A DNA stretch of 15,371 bases from positions 9,507 through 24,877 of the forward strand of contig PBPU01000077.1 of assembly GCA_002724825.1 (NCBI GenBank), written 5' to 3'. Position numbers and translations under genes: made by a program. Positions 14,749-15,371 of this stretch are shown here, one piece after another. Under the pieces are notes generated by a model. The model searched no databases. It was not told where the DNA came from and saw only the letters and a list, made by a program, of their open reading frames with translations. Numbering within the stretch: the stretch's first letter is position 1; every line of letters starts with the position of its first letter. Source of the DNA: Acidimicrobiaceae bacterium. Lineage in GTDB: Bacteria; Actinomycetota; Acidimicrobiia; Acidimicrobiales; UBA8592.

Positions 14749-15371
14749 ATGTTTTTCGACTTCCATGAATCGAAGTTCACGGTGTACGGTTCGAATGTGA
14801 CTGTGGATCATTTGACCTATCACGCCGAGACAGTGGGCGACCGGATAGCGGTAATCGACGACCGTCCGGAAGTACCTGTCCGAACAATCAACTACGACTC
14901 GTTCAATACGCTTGTTAATCAGTTAACAAATGGGCTTTTAGGTCTCGGCGCAGAACTGGGAAGTCACATCGCTTGGTGGGGAAATAATAGTCTCGAAACA
15001 CTGGCAGCGATGCATGCAATCCGAAAAGCGGGCGGGGTATCTGTTCCAATTCCCTACCGGTCAACGCCTGCGGAAGCTTCATATCTTTTAGGCCACGCTG
15101 ATGCGAATATCCTTATTATTGAATCGACATACCTTCCAGTGCTTTCATCTATTAGAGGCCAGTTACCGAAGTTGCAGCACGTGATCGCTTATGGAAGCGC
15201 TGAACAGCATTCAGGGGTTTTGCTATGGGAGGACGCTCTGGGTGAAGCGCAAACGCCTACAAGTGAAGGTAAATCGGAAAACGCGTTGACAATGATCTAC
15301 ACGTCAGGGACAACAGGAAAACCAAAAGGCGCCATGCGACGTGTCGGAGGGGAAATCAACCAGTATGGGGC
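14749..15371 (+). CDS. AMP-binding (ANL superfamily) acyl-CoA synthetase-type protein, N-terminal part, cut by the window edge
   Basis: The first 207 codons of an adenylate-forming enzyme are present, open to the window end; full members are about 500-550 residues. After VDHLTYHAETVGDRIAVID (about 18-36) come the typical core strands and the segment AAMHAIRKAGGVSVPIPYR, then the ATP-phosphate-binding loop YTSGTTGKPKG (184-194) with AMR after it. Such enzymes activate a carboxylate as acyl-AMP and usually transfer it to CoA; fatty acyl-, short-chain or other substrates cannot be separated without the C-terminal half. ATG 14749 is chosen as start because it lies 57 nt from the dcd start, which is divergent. 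Only a weak GAGAA precedes it; in-frame GTG codons at 14695 and 14782 are alternatives. Its product would feed acyl-CoA dehydrogenases, whose electrons the EtfD-like protein could pass on; this link is inference. Confidence 0.9.
   Translation, partial: MFFDFHESKFTVYGSNVTVDHLTYHAETVGDRIAVIDDRPEVPVRTINYDSFNTLVNQLTNGLLGLGAELGSHIAWWGNNSLETLAAMHAIRKAGGVSVPIPYRSTPAEASYLLGHADANILIIESTYLPVLSSIRGQLPKLQHVIAYGSAEQHSGVLLWEDALGEAQTPTSEGKSENALTMIYTSGTTGKPKGAMRRVGGEINQYG

Noticed and set aside
14692..14823. N-terminal extension of dcd by 44 residues
   Set aside because: It has no Dcd similarity and runs antisense through the N-terminal codons of the divergent AMP-binding gene; starting at the GTG gives the 190-residue family length.

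Overview
The window looks like a piece of an actinobacterial chromosome of roughly balanced base composition, most likely from an Acidimicrobiia-like lineage (inference). Four observations point this way. DnaK lacks the extra N-terminal ATPase-domain segment typical of Gram-negative DnaK. PurA carries the FEGAQAT variant and Dcd is 190 residues, closely resembling the mycobacterial dCTP deaminase/dUTPase. The large membrane Fe-S protein has the architecture of mycobacterial EtfD. Several starts have no Shine-Dalgarno but sit just behind TANNNT -10 boxes, as in leaderless actinobacterial transcripts. There are no RNA genes, insertion sequences, CRISPR arrays or phage genes; this is ordinary core-genome content.

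Layout, left to right. Positions 1-1972 (minus strand) hold purine synthesis: purA, then purD running off the left edge. Positions 2079-7202 (minus) hold a complete five-gene branched-chain amino-acid-type ABC importer, transcribed livG-livF-livH-livM-livK, with very tight junctions (TAATG overlap G/F, 1-nt gap F/H, 8-nt gap H/M). Positions 7253-10561 (minus) hold the chaperone operon dnaK-grpE-dnaJ. Its J-protein has no cysteines and so no zinc-finger domain, and no hspR follows it. A divergent intergenic region (10562-10822) carries a HAIR-like inverted repeat. On the plus strand, 10823-13471 encodes an 882-residue membrane Fe-S oxidoreductase of EtfD type with a C-terminal helix-hairpin-helix-like tail. 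Converging on it (minus) are a TVP38/TMEM64 (VTT) membrane protein and dcd, which overlap. At the right edge, divergent from dcd, a plus-strand AMP-binding acyl-CoA synthetase-type gene runs off the window.

How the genes connect: PurA/PurD (purines) and Dcd (dUMP supply) are nucleotide metabolism. The acyl-CoA synthetase and EtfD-like protein would activate acyl substrates and pass the electrons released by acyl-CoA dehydrogenases (via ETF) to quinone, although no etfAB lies in the window. The Liv importer brings in amino acids or similar small solutes. The DnaK system is general proteostasis. I did not find a clearly new biological system. The points most worth checking are the HAIR-like site without hspR beside a zinc-less J-protein, the HHH tail on the EtfD-like protein, the palindrome over the purA promoter, and the compact divergent, possibly leaderless, dcd start.
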